A stretch of 64,000 bases of DNA from contig NMRA01000422.1 of the NCBI GenBank assembly GCA_002633005.1, positions 64,001-128,000 of the forward strand, read 5' to 3'. Positions within the stretch are counted from its first letter, which is position 1; each line of letters begins with the position of its first letter. The DNA comes from Phoronis australis. Taxonomy: Eukaryota > Phoronida > Phoronidae. Shown in pieces: positions 63,351 through 64,000 of the stretch. The notes beneath the pieces were generated by a model. The model worked only from the letters and a program-made list of their open reading frames with translations. It had not been told where the DNA came from and searched no databases. A program made the translations under genes and the position numbers.

Positions 63351-64000
63351 CGTCTCCTTTTTCTGCCGCAGTGTGCCAGGCAATGCAATGAGCCCTGATA
63401 CGCTGTAAAATGTAACAATTTCGTAAAATGTAACAACTGTTACATTTTACGTCATTGTTACATTTTACGTAGTTGTTACATTTCACATTGAACGCACATG
63501 CGAGAAATGTACCATTGTTACATTTTACGAAACCCACGTCATATTGCAAAGAAAATGACAAAAATCACGAACAAGTGGTATCTGACACGGCCGGGAGGTA
63601 CTGGAGTATTTTTAGACGAGGAGTGGCGCCCAAAAAATTTGAATACCTACTCATTTAGAGAGTGGGCTCGTACAAAAAGTGACCTATTGAGTAATTTGAG
63701 TAAAACCTCACATTTTCGCACACTTCAGTTCCCGAAATTCAGGAGAGTGTCTTCTAGATGTAGTTTTGTTGAAAATGTCAGCATTTTGGAGAGTATTTTT
63801 TCTGTGAAAAAACACTTCTTTGGCAGCACTTTTCGTATACATCCTCTATAGGAATGTCCTCCGGGCTGTCACGACATGAATTTGGCTATGTATTATCATT
63901 TTTATTAGTATTACATTAATATCACTACTGTCACTACTATTACTCGTTATCGTTTTCATTATCCTTCTTCTTATTATTACTATTTTTAAATTTATTTAAC
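63351..64000. repeat. 650-bp direct duplication, copy 2
   Basis: Second copy, starting right at the end of an assembly gap and running to the window edge, so its true extent is unknown. Few substitutions separate it from copy 1. Confidence 0.9.

Larger units (their letters stand above)
58327..64000. other. Upstream flank of progranulin, repeats only
   Basis: No coding exon is recognised except transposon remnants. It should contain the progranulin promoter and a non-coding first exon, which I cannot place. Palindromes at 58995 and 60546, two tRNA-like repeats, a 650-bp duplication and a THAP element are listed separately. Confidence 0.5.

Noticed and set aside
61324-63851. Two 117-codon open frames kept in both copies of a duplication
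   Set aside because: Preservation is explained by very recent duplication; composition and lack of motifs do not suggest a protein. A third copy or transcript would change this view.

Overview
The window is eukaryotic genomic DNA: AT-rich, with spliced genes, introns of about 0.3 to 5 kb and dense transposable-element debris. It carries two recognisable protein-coding genes, arranged tail to tail. An NF-kB-inducing kinase (NIK/MAP3K14-like) gene is on the + strand at about 11.9-26.1 kb. A very large progranulin (GRN-like) gene is on the - strand, running from 58.3 kb down to 30.4 kb. Gene content, exon style and repeat types suggest a marine invertebrate, most likely an invertebrate deuterostome (cephalochordate, hemichordate or echinoderm). 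The species cannot be named from this sequence.

Layout. 0.1-2.5 kb is a Tx1/L1-like LINE fragment on the - strand, interrupted by a THAP-domain DNA transposon that contains an assembly gap. 2.5-11.9 kb has no recognisable gene, only small repeats. 11.9-26.1 kb is the NIK-like gene: 16 coding exons, about 1185 residues, with a continuous reading frame through every junction. 26.1-30.4 kb is the convergent intergenic space; it holds SINE-like sequence, a minisatellite, a MITE and a pogo-like element. 30.4-58.3 kb is the progranulin gene: 20 coding exons, about 1230 residues, a signal peptide and 15 granulin domains. Its introns contain three copies of a 1.3-kb repeat full of CTCF-like motifs, a 5'-truncated LINE copy, a hAT-like MITE and several foldback elements. 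58.3-64 kb is upstream of progranulin and has no recognisable gene. It carries two tRNA-like repeats, a 650-bp direct duplication and a second, frameshifted THAP element in inverted orientation to the first.

The two genes are plausible functional neighbours. NIK drives non-canonical NF-kB signalling downstream of TNF-receptor-family proteins, and progranulin is a secreted, lysosome-linked factor active in inflammation and growth. Human MAP3K14 and GRN both lie in 17q21.31, so their adjacency here may reflect old linkage. The most novel points are a TAZ-like zinc finger (as in CBP/p300) encoded N-terminal to the NIK kinase domain, the expanded progranulin with nearly identical tandem exons, and the intronic repeats carrying about 20 CTCF-like sites spaced near 145 bp.

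Exon boundaries were derived by eye from AG/GT sites, reading-frame continuity and family similarity. Untranslated exons, promoters and polyadenylation sites are mostly not resolved.
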